Below are positions 13,136-23,100 of a stretch of 62,419 nt of DNA, one piece after another. The notes under the pieces were generated by a model that saw only the letters and a program-made list of their open reading frames with translations, had not been told where the DNA came from and did not search any database. The stretch is from Desulfobacteraceae bacterium UBA2245. Lineage in GTDB: Bacteria > Desulfobacterota > Desulfobacteria > Desulfobacterales > UBA2245. The translations under genes and the position numbers were made by a program. Within the stretch, counting starts at the first letter, position 1, and each line of letters starts with the position of its first letter. Where the stretch lies: positions 744-63,162 of the forward strand of contig DDYB01000034.1 of assembly GCA_002347265.1 (NCBI GenBank), in the 5' to 3' direction.

Positions 13136-14301
13136 GAGAAGTTATCGAAGGAAGTCATGCGGTCGCCGAGGCGGTCCGGCTCGCGCGGGTCAAGATGATG
13201 TCGGCCTATCCCATCACTCCCCAGACCCATATCGTGGAGGAACTGTCCAAATACTGCGCGGAAGGAAAAATCAACGGGAGCTTCATGTGCGTGGAAAGCG
13301 AGCATTCGGCCATGGCCTCGGTCATCGGCGCCGCCAGCGGCGGCGTGCGGACCTTTACGGCCAGCTCCTCCCACGGCCTGGCCCTGATGCACGAGATGCT
13401 GCACTGGGCCGCCGGGGCACGGCTTCCCATTGTGATGGCCGAGGTCAACCGCGCCCTGGGACCGGGATGGAACCTGTGGATGGATCAGAGCGACAGCCTT
13501 TCACAGCGCGACACCGGATGGATTCAGCTTTACTGCGAAGACGGGCAGGAAGCGCTCGATACCGTGTTGCAGGCATACCGTCTGGCAGAGATCCTCAGCC
13601 TTCCGGTCATGGTGGTGCTGGATGCCTTTTTTCTTTCTCACACCTATGAACCCGTGGATATTCCGGACCAGGGGGCCGTGGACCGGTTTCTGCCAGCCTA
13701 TGTTCCGAAAATTCAGATGGATACCAAGAATCCCTGCGCCCTGAACCAGATGGCGCCGCCGCCGGTGTACATGGAAATGCGCCGCAGCATGCAGTCGGCC
13801 ATGGAGATGGCTCCGGCCGTGTTCGGCCAGGTGGAGGATGAGTTCTTCTCCGTATTCGAGCGCCGGTACGGTCCGGTGGATGCCTTCTTCTGCGAAGATG
13901 CCGAGGTGATTCTGGTCATGGCCGGAACCATGGCGAGCACCTGCCGGCAGATGGTGATGGATCTTCGGGAAAAGGGCGAAAAGGTGGGGCTTTTAAAACT
14001 CAAGATGTTCCGCCCCTTTCCGTCCGAAGCCATTTATCAGAACCTCCGGGCCGCGCAAAAGATCGCTGTGGTGGACCGGAACTGCTCTTTCGGCGTGGGA
14101 GGGATATTCGCCCAGGAGATCCGGGCATCCCTTTACAACCGCAAGGATCGTCCCCCGTTGTTCAGCTACATCGCCGGGCTGGGAGGAAGGGACATTACCG
14201 TGCAAACCCTGGAAACGATTTACCGTATGACGTGCGAGCAGGCGGCGCCTCAGCCGGAAAGCGTCTGGGTGGGCCTGAACGAGGAGCTTTTCAAATCATG
14301 A
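13132..14301 (+). CDS. porA: 2-oxoacid:acceptor oxidoreductase, alpha subunit
   Basis: The 389-residue alpha subunit carries the pyrimidine-binding half of the TPP site. Characteristic segments are EGSHAVAEAVRLA, AYPITPQTHIVEEL, MCVESEHSAMASVIGAA and TASSSHGLALMHEML, followed by a C-terminal transketolase-like domain (FGVGGIFAQEIRASL). The start at 13132 overlaps the delta-fusion stop as ATGA and gives the usual family N terminus. The longer frame from 12985 merely shadows the preceding ferredoxin. The gene ends in an ATGA overlap with porB, so the four subunits are likely translated in a coupled way. Confidence 0.9.
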   Translation: MREVIEGSHAVAEAVRLARVKMMSAYPITPQTHIVEELSKYCAEGKINGSFMCVESEHSAMASVIGAASGGVRTFTASSSHGLALMHEMLHWAAGARLPIVMAEVNRALGPGWNLWMDQSDSLSQRDTGWIQLYCEDGQEALDTVLQAYRLAEILSLPVMVVLDAFFLSHTYEPVDIPDQGAVDRFLPAYVPKIQMDTKNPCALNQMAPPPVYMEMRRSMQSAMEMAPAVFGQVEDEFFSVFERRYGPVDAFFCEDAEVILVMAGTMASTCRQMVMDLREKGEKVGLLKLKMFRPFPSEAIYQNLRAAQKIAVVDRNCSFGVGGIFAQEIRASLYNRKDRPPLFSYIAGLGGRDITVQTLETIYRMTCEQAAPQPESVWVGLNEELFKS

Positions 14302-15173
14302 TCACCGAGACCATTTCCGATTCCGAGTACATGAGTTCCGGGCATGTGGGCTGTCCCGGCTGCGGCGCGACCATCGCCATGAAACTGGCCCTGAGGGCCC
14401 TGGGCGAAAACACCATGATGGTGATTCCGGCCTGCTGCTGGTCGATTATCGCGGGCAACTATCCCCAGTCGGCCCTGAAGGTGCCGGTTCTGCATACGGG
14501 ATTCGCCACCACGGCGGCTGCGGCCAGCGGGCTTCGTGCGGCCCTGGACCTGAAGGGCGACAAACTGACCACCGTGGTCGGATGGGCCGGAGACGGCGGA
14601 ACCTTTGACATCGGCTTTCAGGCCCTGAGCGGCGCCGCGGAGCGTTGCGAGGATTTCATCTATGTCTGCTACGACAACGAGGCCTACATGAATACCGGAG
14701 TTCAGCGAAGCTCCTCAACCCCCTACGGCGCCAGGACCACCACCACGCCGGGCGACAGCTGGAAGCGCTCGCACAAGAAGAATATCGTCGAGGCCATGGC
14801 CGCCCATCGCGTTCCCTACACGGCTACGGCCAGCATCGCCTTTCCCGACGACCTGATCCGTAAATTTCAAAAGGCCGTTTCCATTCGAGAGGGCACGCGT
14901 TTCCTGCACGTGTACGCGAGCTGCCCGACGGGCTGGGGAGTTCCGTCCGAGTATTCCGTGAAGGTGGCCCGCATGGCCGTTCAGTCCAATTTCTTCCCGC
15001 TTTACGAGGTGGAAGGCGGCAACCGGTACACGATCAACTTCCAGGGCAACCGCCCGGTCCGGGACTACCTCAGGCTTCAGGGCCGCTTCAGGCATCTGAC
15101 CGATGATCAGATCAGCCAGATTCAGGAAAGAGTGGACGACGACTGGGCCAGGCTTCTGGCCAAATGCAAATAG
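14298..15173 (+). CDS. porB: 2-oxoacid:acceptor oxidoreductase, beta subunit (TPP-binding)
   Basis: The 291-residue beta subunit binds thiamine diphosphate and a [4Fe-4S] cluster. It shows HVGCPGCGATIAMKL and PACCWS cysteines near the N terminus, the TPP/Mg motif GDGGTFDIGFQALSGA with DNEAYMNTGVQ, and the late cysteine in YASCPTGWG. This is the PorB pattern rather than KorB. It is the last gene of the operon; the 565 bases that follow contain only a degenerate HTH gene before the restriction genes. Dependence on TPP links it functionally to the Thi4 gene 7 kb upstream. Confidence 0.9.
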   Translation: MITETISDSEYMSSGHVGCPGCGATIAMKLALRALGENTMMVIPACCWSIIAGNYPQSALKVPVLHTGFATTAAAASGLRAALDLKGDKLTTVVGWAGDGGTFDIGFQALSGAAERCEDFIYVCYDNEAYMNTGVQRSSSTPYGARTTTTPGDSWKRSHKKNIVEAMAAHRVPYTATASIAFPDDLIRKFQKAVSIREGTRFLHVYASCPTGWGVPSEYSVKVARMAVQSNFFPLYEVEGGNRYTINFQGNRPVRDYLRLQGRFRHLTDDQISQIQERVDDDWARLLAKCK

Positions 15174-15494
15174 AGCTGAAAGCTCAAAGTTCAAAGCTGA
15201 AAGCGAAAAGCGGTTTTATCTGTTTCCCTCGCTCCGCTGTCTGCGGGGCGAGAGGCATCCTTTAATTTTCCTGCTCAAACCAGATCCAAAGCCTTCGTAG
15301 CGGTCGACTTGATCCTCTGAATTCGATCAAGATTTAAAATTTGTCGAAACTGGGTTGATGAAGGCGTTACTTACCACAAGCCAAGCGAAGTCGCAGAAAT
15401 CTTTCTGCCTTTTACCTTGCGCATTGGGCTTCAGATGTTATATCTGATGAATGATTTTAAAGTGTGAACACAGCGGAACAATCATTCCTGCCCT
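15174..15494. other. Intergenic stretch at the left edge of the defence operon
   Basis: I see no gene here. The first 40 bases hold short imperfect repeats of the type AGCTGAAAGC, with GAGCTGAAAGCTC forming a small hairpin after porB. No tRNA, integrase or clear attachment site is visible. Confidence 0.5.
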
Positions 15495-15718
15495 ATGCAG
15501 TCAAGGTTGACTGAAATGAGCCGACAACCAGAAATTTTTCCAAAACTGTTGAAGGAAGTCCGCGGACAACCGGGACGCTTTCAAAAGAAACGGGTTCAAC
15601 CCTGGGTGAGAGTTTTGCCATTATCAACCGATGGAAGAACCGCAAGTCGGCGCCTTCGAAGCTGGGGCGTAACCGGTTGCTCAAAATACTTTGGGATCAG
15701 AAAAAAATGGGCGGATAG
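15495..15718 (+). pseudogene. Frameshifted XRE/HTH regulator remnant upstream of hsdR
   Basis: From the ATG at 15495 one frame reads IFPKLLKEVRGQPGRF. About 30 codons further on a second frame reads TLGESFAIINRWKNRK then SAPSKLGRNRLLKIL, ending at a TAG at 15716-15718. Together they resemble the small helix-turn-helix proteins (VRGQLGLTQ..., GVSFATINRWENGKSKPS) that often precede or are fused to type I restriction genes. The two halves are in different frames, with a shift between about 15570 and 15600, so the gene appears dead. It ends 20 bases before hsdR. A sequencing error is the alternative. Confidence 0.6.
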
Positions 15719-15738
15719 CTTGTTGAGAGGGGTAATAA

Positions 15739-18081
15739 ATGAGCACTGAAGCTGATGCCCGCATGTTCATCGATAAGCTGCTGGAAAAGGCCGGATGGCT
15801 CATCACCGATAAAGCACAGGTGTCCACGGAAGAGGCTGTGGCGGACGGCCGCGCCGACTATCTGTTGAAGGATGCCCGGAGCCGACCGCTTGCCGTCCTG
15901 GAGGCAAAACGCTTTACAACCGATCCATATTCCGCAAAAGAACAAGCCAAGGCGTATGCGCTTTCATTGAAGGCGCCGTTTGTCATTCTGAGCAACGGAC
16001 AGGAACATTATTTTTGGGACTATGCCGATGGGGATGCCCGTCCGGTGATGGGGTTGCCGACTCAGGCTGATCTTGAGCGCCGTGCAAACATTAAGGTCCA
16101 CCGCAAGGGAGACATTCAGCAGAGTCTTTCCCTGCAACCCCTCCCACGCCGATTTACTTTCAAGGGCGAGGAAGTTGAAGCTCGACCCTATCAGCTCGAA
16201 TGCCTGCAAAAGGCGGATCAAGCTCTGATCACCGGTCGTCGCCGCATGCTGTTCGAGATGGCCACCGGAACCGGAAAAACACTGACTATCGCCATGCTCA
16301 TGAAGCGTTGGCTGCAGTCGGCGCTCATTTCTCGCGTACTTTTCCTGGTCGATCGCATCGAATTGGCCAAACAGGCCAAGGAAACCTTTGACGAGTATCT
16401 GGGGGACTGGCCAACAGTTATTCTTTATGGCGGTAGGCGCAGCCTTCAGGGGCAGATTGTCGTGGGTACGCTCGACACCATCGCCACGCAGCTTGGCGGC
16501 AATGGATTTGGGCACGGTTATTTTGATCTGGTGGTCACCGATGAATGCCACCGCTCCATCTACAACACCCACCGGGCCACGCTTGGCCATTTCGATGCCA
16601 TCCACATCGGTCTGACCGCCACTCCGAACCCCGGCGAACTGCGTTTTATCAGCGAACAAGAGCGCCGCTTGGTCCGCAACACCTATATTTTTTTCGATTG
16701 CTGGGACGCTGTACAAAAAGAAGGTCGACCCACCTTTGAATACGGTATCCAGCAAGGCATCAACGACGGATATCTGTCCAGGTACCGTATTTATCATGCC
16801 GAAAGCGTATTGACTTTCGAAGGCGCTGAGTGGGAATGCGAGGAGATTAAGCCCGGGGCCTGGGGGCGCGATGTCGAGTCCGAAGATCGGCTCAAAACCA
16901 TTATTCAGGAGTATTACGACGCCGATGCCGAGCGCGCCAAGCTCAGGCCGCGCAAGACCATTGTCTTTGCCGTGTCCGAAAGACAGGCGTCAATTCTTGT
17001 GCGGCTCTTCAACAGGCTGCTCAATGATGAGGACTGTCTGCGCATTGCCGGACAGATCAACCGGCCTCCCTCCGAGGTCAGGCAGAGCTTTGCCAAAAAG
17101 ATTACCTGCTACACCAATAGCGGCAATCCCAGGTCGGTCATCAATGAATTCAAATATGACCCACTGCCGCTCATCGCGGTGTCGGTCGATATGCTCGATA
17201 CCGGTTACGACCAGAAGGACATCGAAAATCTGATTATGCTGCGGCCGACCCAATCGTCCATCAAATACGCTCAGATGCGCGGACGCGGCAGCCGGCTTTG
17301 TCCGAAGATCGGCAAGGAAGAGTTTATAATTTACGACTTTGTCGGCAATTCGAAACGGTTCAATGACCCCGGCGAGATTTACAACAAGCCAAAACTGGTG
17401 GGTGTTGCGCCCAGCGGCCGATCAGCGGAAACCGGTGAGATCGAAGAAAACGACTTCACGCAGCCGACAACGGAAGCCTATTCGGAAGGCGGAATACGAG
17501 AGTTTGTAACGATCGCCGAAGGCTCCCTTGACGATGAAATCCGCAGCCGCGAGATCATTCTGGTCGGCCCTGAGGGGCTTGCCATGGATCGCAAGACTTA
17601 CCGTGATGAGTGGGAAAAGAAGATTGTCGAACTCAAACGGATCGATCCCGTGGTCGAGAAAATTTTTTGCGGCGCGGAGCTGACCGACGACGAGTGGGAA
17701 GAACTCGCTCGCCGACTGAACTCGCCCCGCCACTACTTCAATGAAGAAACCCTGCGCCGGGCTTTTGAGCAGCCAACCGGTTCGCTAACCGACTTCATTC
17801 GAGTGGCTCTGGGGCTGGATCGTTTCCTCACCCGGGATGAGCGCATCGAAAAGGCCTTCAATACCTGGGTTTCGGAGCACTCAAGCAGCATCAATCCCGC
17901 TCAGGCCCAGATGCTCCGTCTGCTCAGGGCGCGGGTTATGACCGGAGAGGAAATCACCGTGCGCCTTTTCAGCCAGCCGCCGTTTTCCCTCTGGGGAGGG
18001 CTAACGCGCATGGAACAGCTCTTCGGAAAAAAACAGCTCCTCCAGATGGTCGATGAATTAAACGTCCTGCTCGCGGCGTAA
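15739..18081 (+). CDS. hsdR: Type I restriction enzyme R subunit (EcoEI-type HsdR)
   Basis: The 780-residue protein is the DNA-translocating endonuclease subunit. The N-terminal nuclease domain shows Asp40 and LAVLEAK (Glu55, Lys57). The SF2 motor has Walker A ATGTGKT (175-181), the DECH box TDECHRS (268-273), GLTATP and a late RGRGSRL arginine motif. The C terminus matches the EcoEI R subunit C-terminal domain (LGLDRFLTRDERIEKAF). Length suits the EcoEI subgroup and is shorter than EcoKI HsdR. It starts with GAGAGGGG upstream and is the first intact gene of the defence operon, 18 bases before hsdMS. Confidence 0.93.
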   Translation: MSTEADARMFIDKLLEKAGWLITDKAQVSTEEAVADGRADYLLKDARSRPLAVLEAKRFTTDPYSAKEQAKAYALSLKAPFVILSNGQEHYFWDYADGDARPVMGLPTQADLERRANIKVHRKGDIQQSLSLQPLPRRFTFKGEEVEARPYQLECLQKADQALITGRRRMLFEMATGTGKTLTIAMLMKRWLQSALISRVLFLVDRIELAKQAKETFDEYLGDWPTVILYGGRRSLQGQIVVGTLDTIATQLGGNGFGHGYFDLVVTDECHRSIYNTHRATLGHFDAIHIGLTATPNPGELRFISEQERRLVRNTYIFFDCWDAVQKEGRPTFEYGIQQGINDGYLSRYRIYHAESVLTFEGAEWECEEIKPGAWGRDVESEDRLKTIIQEYYDADAERAKLRPRKTIVFAVSERQASILVRLFNRLLNDEDCLRIAGQINRPPSEVRQSFAKKITCYTNSGNPRSVINEFKYDPLPLIAVSVDMLDTGYDQKDIENLIMLRPTQSSIKYAQMRGRGSRLCPKIGKEEFIIYDFVGNSKRFNDPGEIYNKPKLVGVAPSGRSAETGEIEENDFTQPTTEAYSEGGIREFVTIAEGSLDDEIRSREIILVGPEGLAMDRKTYRDEWEKKIVELKRIDPVVEKIFCGAELTDDEWEELARRLNSPRHYFNEETLRRAFEQPTGSLTDFIRVALGLDRFLTRDERIEKAFNTWVSEHSSSINPAQAQMLRLLRARVMTGEEITVRLFSQPPFSLWGGLTRMEQLFGKKQLLQMVDELNVLLAA

Positions 18082-18099
18082 CAACGATAAGGATTCACA

Positions 18100-20187
18100 A
18101 TGGACAGCGGTCAGCTGCAAAACACCTTTAAATCTTTGTGTAAGGTGATGTGGGACAACAACGTTACCAACCCCATCACCTATGTCACCCAGATTTCCTA
18201 CCTCCTTTTTCTGAAGATGCTGGAGGAAATGGACCACGAACAAAAGGAGGCCCGAAACGGCAGCTATCGCAGCCTGTTCGGCCTTTTCAAGCAGGGCGAG
18301 GACGGAGAGGAACTCGACTTCGATTCTCTGCGATGGAGCGTACTTACCTGCAATCCGGACAACGAGGCCATGCTGCGCACCCTGCGGGACGCTCTGCCGC
18401 TTCTGGCCCGCCATCCAAATCTGTCCCAAGGGGCGCGGGCCATTTTCCGAAACGCCGCCATCGTCATTCCAAACGGCGCTGCCCTGCGCCGGGCTGTAGA
18501 CATCATCGCCCCCATTTCATTTCTGGGAATGGACGCAGACGTCAAAGGCGACCTCTTTGAATACCTGGCCAGCGAGCTGGGCGGGCAGAAGAAGGCGGCT
18601 CAATTCCGCACCCCGCGCCATCTGATCCGCGTGATAACCCAAATGGTCGATCCGCGTATCGGCGGCACGGTCTGCGACCCGGCTTGCGGCTCCGGGGGCT
18701 TTCTGATCGCAGCCTACGAACACATGCTGCTTGCCAACACCAGCCCGGAATTTGTCTACGAAAAGGTTTCTCCCGACGGCGCGGCGCGGAAGATCGGCAT
18801 CGGCGACAAGCTCAGCCGCGTCCAGTGGGATTTTCTTCAGACCGGGGCTTTTTACGGTTTTGACGGCGATCAGGACATTCTGCGCATGGCCGCCATGAAC
18901 GCCATGCTGCATGGTTTTGACCGCTGCCCGATGGTCCAGCGCGACTCCATCTGCGGCAGCGAGGATAAGTGGGATGAGATTCAGTTCGACTACATACTTG
19001 AAAATCCGCCCTTTTCGGGTTCGCGGGGCGATGCCAAAAGTTCATTGCGCATCGAAAAGGGGGACAAGTACGTTCTTTTTCTCGCCCACGCCCTGCGCAG
19101 CCTGAGACCCGGCGGCACCGCCGGGATTATCTTCCCTAACGGCATTCTTTTCGGGGACACCGGAAGCCACATTACCGTCAAGGAACGGCTGCTGCGCGAG
19201 TTCGACTTGCAGGCGGTGGTGATCCTGCCCAAAGGGATGTTCGAGCCCTACACGCCTAACCCCACCTGCTTCTTCATCTTCCGAAACACCGGCAGGGCCA
19301 CCGAAAACGTCTGGTTCTTCAAGGCGGACGGCGACGGCTCGTCGCTCTCCAAGGCGCGCAAGTTCGGCAGCCAATACTGTAATGACTTTCCAGATCTGCT
19401 GGCGATGTGGCCGGAGCGTAAAACCGAGGACGGTCGCGCTTGGCTGGTCCCGGTGCAACGGATCATCGACAACGGCTACAACATGACTCTTTCCGGCCTC
19501 GGCCTGATTGAGGCGGCGACCGTCGAGCACGCCGAACCGGAGGAAATTCTGGCTTCGGTTGCCGCCAAAGAGGAACGAATTCTCGGCCTGATTGCCGAGA
19601 TGCAGGAATTCCTATTTACTTCCATTGAAGAAGCTCAATCTGTTGATGAAAAGTGGGTCATAAAACCCTTTAATCAAGTCGTTCAAAGGTTTCAAAGTAG
19701 AGGTGGGAAACTGAAAACTTCAGAATACCTGCCTTCTGGAGAACTACCAGTAGTTGATCAGGGACAATCATTAATTGTTGGATATTGCAACGATACAAAC
19801 AGGGAATTTCAAGGACCATACCCTGTAATTGTATTCGGCGACCATACAAAGAATGTAAAGCTCATCGATTTTAAATTCGCGGTTGGAGCAGATGGGGTTG
19901 TTCTTCTTAGACCAACTGACACATCAGAGCTCGACATATCATTTCTTTTCTACTGGCTAAGGCATGTTCCACTTCATAATCTGGGTTACAGTAGACATTT
20001 CAAATTACTCAAGGAAGAAACTATTTCATTTCCAAGAGATATCCTTAAACAGCGTAAGATTGTTCAGAAATTAAACGGTATCCAAGAATTATCCAATAAA
20101 ATACTTGGGATTAGAGCAGACACAAGTCAGTTGCAAACTGTGTTCACGTCCTCCCTGCTTGCCAAGGCCTTCCGGGGGGAACTATGA
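18100..20187 (+). CDS. hsdM-hsdS: Type I modification-specificity fusion (HsdM with a single HsdS half)
   Basis: The 695-residue protein fuses an N6-adenine methyltransferase to a DNA-recognition domain. Residues 1-160 match the HsdM N-terminal domain. Motif I DPACGSGGFLIAAYEHM and motif IV ENPPFSG (Asn302) are intact. After about residue 495 comes one target-recognition domain and one coiled-coil segment ending VFTSSLLAKAFRGEL, which is half a normal HsdS. Two copies in the complex would read a symmetric site. Bases 19610-20160 (the recognition domain) are visibly AT-richer than the methyltransferase part, as expected if the domain was exchanged. The stop overlaps the SIR2 start by four bases (ATGA). 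Confidence 0.9.
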   Translation: MDSGQLQNTFKSLCKVMWDNNVTNPITYVTQISYLLFLKMLEEMDHEQKEARNGSYRSLFGLFKQGEDGEELDFDSLRWSVLTCNPDNEAMLRTLRDALPLLARHPNLSQGARAIFRNAAIVIPNGAALRRAVDIIAPISFLGMDADVKGDLFEYLASELGGQKKAAQFRTPRHLIRVITQMVDPRIGGTVCDPACGSGGFLIAAYEHMLLANTSPEFVYEKVSPDGAARKIGIGDKLSRVQWDFLQTGAFYGFDGDQDILRMAAMNAMLHGFDRCPMVQRDSICGSEDKWDEIQFDYILENPPFSGSRGDAKSSLRIEKGDKYVLFLAHALRSLRPGGTAGIIFPNGILFGDTGSHITVKERLLREFDLQAVVILPKGMFEPYTPNPTCFFIFRNTGRATENVWFFKADGDGSSLSKARKFGSQYCNDFPDLLAMWPERKTEDGRAWLVPVQRIIDNGYNMTLSGLGLIEAATVEHAEPEEILASVAAKEERILGLIAEMQEFLFTSIEEAQSVDEKWVIKPFNQVVQRFQSRGGKLKTSEYLPSGELPVVDQGQSLIVGYCNDTNREFQGPYPVIVFGDHTKNVKLIDFKFAVGADGVVLLRPTDTSELDISFLFYWLRHVPLHNLGYSRHFKLLKEETISFPRDILKQRKIVQKLNGIQELSNKILGIRADTSQLQTVFTSSLLAKAFRGEL

Positions 20188-23100
20188 GCAAAGAATTCGA
20201 AGCCGATGTGCCGGATTCCATCCGCCCCTATTTGAACGAAATTGCGGAACGTTTATGGGCCGAGCGAGCCGCTGTGATGGTCGGCGCGGGCTTCAGCAAG
20301 AATGCGGGACATGGGTTTCCCGACTGGAACCAGTTGGGCGACCTTTTTTATCAGAAAGCGCATGGGTTTACACCCGATCCAGCCAGACAAAAGTATCTGA
20401 ATGTCTTGCGGTTGGCTGAAGAAGTGCAGGCTGCCATAGGTCGGCCTGCGCTGGAGAACTTGCTGCGCTCCAACATCCCGGATCTGAACATCGAACCTTC
20501 CTGCCTCCATGTCGAGTTGCTTGAGCTGCCGTGGGTGGATGTGTTCACCACCAATTACGATACCTTGCTTGAACGGGCCAGCGCCAAGGTCGTTACTCGG
20601 CGATATGAGCCGGTTGTCAACAAAGAGGATATCCCTTACGCTATCAAACCCAGAATTGTGAAGCTCAATGGTAGCTTCCCTTCAGAACGGCCCTTTATCA
20701 TCACCGAAGAGGATTACCGGCGCTATCCGCATGACTACGCCCCTTTCGTCAATACCGTTCAGCAGGCTCTTCTTGAGAACACCTTCTGCCTGATCGGATT
20801 TTCCGGGGACGACCCCAATTTTCTTCAGTGGATCGGCTGGATTCGCGACAATCTCGGCAAAGACAAAACGCAGAAAATCTATCTGGTCGGAGTATTTGAT
20901 CTTTCATCCGCCAGGCTGCAACTTCTGGCGCAGCGCGGGATTATTGTCGTTGATCTTTCTTGTTGCCACGGGATCGAGAAACACGATCACAGAAAGGCGT
21001 TGAGTCGGTTTTTCGAGTATATACGGTCGAAAAAACCGGATGGCCTCGATTGGCCCTACAGCCCCAAAACAATGCATCCCTCCCACGGCGCGGATCGTAT
21101 CGAAGAGGTTCAGAAGATCACGGAAGAATGGCGGCGGCAGCGGCAGTCCTATCCCGGCTGGCTGATCCTGCCGCATGGCAATCGCGTGAACTTGTGGGTA
21201 TTTACGGACGCCTGGGTTAACTACCTTCCGGACACGAAATACTCACCCCCTGGATTGGATATTCAATACGCTTTCGAGCTGATCTGGCGGCTTGAAAGAT
21301 GTTTGCTGCCGGTTTTCAACAACATCGCAGAGTTTTGCGAAAAACTCCTTGAAAAGTACTGGCCATTTCAAAATGGAAATCCGCCCGCGAACTGCCAGAT
21401 CCACCCTGGGGAAGATAAATTTCAAGATCTGCCATGGAATGACCTCCGGCAGGCATGGCTGGCTATCGCGTTAGCGATGCTGCGCTCCTATCGCGAGGAG
21501 GGAAATCTCGATAAATGGAAGGAAGCAGAAATCCGGATCAAGACTCTTTCCAATCATCTTTCGGCTGAACAAAAGGAGTTTCTGAATTACGAAGGCTTTC
21601 TCTTCAGCCTTTTTACCCTGGATCTGCCCACCGCCAAACAGCGGCTTGAAAACTGGAGGCCCAACGAATCGCAGCCCTATTGGATGGCCAAACGCGCGGC
21701 AGCACTCACTGAGATCGGCCTGCTTAATGAGTTGGATGATCAAATTCAGTTGTCCTTGGTCGAGACTCGTAAAAAGTGCAAAAGCGATACTATCTCACCA
21801 GCTTATCTGACCGTTTCAAATGAAGCATATCAAATGCTTCTCTTGCGTTACGTCAAAGATGCCAGTAATTGGATTGTAAATAGACCTGCGACACATGAAG
21901 AGGATCAACTGATAAAGAACGATCTCGCTAATGAATGGAAGATGCGTGAAGGGGGACAAGAATCAGATCGCAAAACGAATAAAACAATAAAACCAAGAGA
22001 GAGTTTTGGTAGTTTTGAAGAAGACTGGAACGACCTGCTCATTAATCAAGGTAGAAGGCTGGAATGGAATCAGAGACTTGGACTTATTCGTAATAATCAG
22101 CGCAAGAGAGAGCTGCAGCAACAAAATCCCCGTTGGGATGAAATTAAAGCCTTCCGGTGCGACCCATGGAACGAACTAAAGCTTTTCGAGCTGATTCTGA
22201 ACAATCCGCCAGTTCAGAGGAAAGATGTTACGGAGAAACGCGAATTCGATATTGGCCGGGTCTCTCAAACTCGCCACTTCAGCAGTACCGACCAGGAAGG
22301 ACTTAGCGCCTTTGCCTTCCTCCGATTCTGCGAAGAGGTCGGCTTGCCATTTGGTATTGGCAGTTTTTCTGTTGCAAAAATAAAAGACACTGCTAAGGCA
22401 AGTCTGCAACGCATCTCTCGATATTCTTCATTTTGGGCGATTGCCACACTTGCCAGGCTGGGAGATGCGAAGGCCGTTGATAGCCTGTTCAGCCGCGAGT
22501 CCGTTTACAGATTCACTACCAATGAGGCTGATCAGCTCATTCGAAGCTACCTGGATGCGCTCAATAAATGCCGGGAAGACATCCACGCGGGCAATGCTTT
22601 CCGAAATGACAGTTACGGCGTGCGTCTCGCCCAGTTGCTGCCTGAAGTCATATCGAGACTTTGCTGCAAATGTTCAGGCGAGACGAAGCACCGCATCCTT
22701 GAGTTTACCACTGGGCTCTATGCTTCACCTGATAAAACGAATTACCGGAATGTGAAGAACCTGACCAATCGGCTCATAAGCTCTATGTCTGAAGTGGAGC
22801 AATACAGTCTGGTTCCGGACTTGCTGAAAATTCCTTTCCCCGAAGATTTGAATCTACACGTCAAAGATGAGTTTCTGAACCCATTTCTGCTGCTCGAACT
22901 CAATCAGAAGCCTGAATGTGCACCAGCCCTGGAAATTCAATCTGGATTGGTAGACCAGCTGTTCCGACAAGCAGCGTTGGATAACTCAGATCGTCGACGA
23001 TGGGCGATAACATCTCTGGTCACACTGCACAAGTTTCAGTTGCTTGACGACGGTCAAAGCAAGAACCTCGCAGGAGTCATCTGGCGAGTAACTGACCAGT

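Noticed and set aside
15174..15494. Integration site (att) of a genomic island
   Set aside because: No tRNA end, integrase gene or matching direct repeat was found at the other side near 25991-26044.
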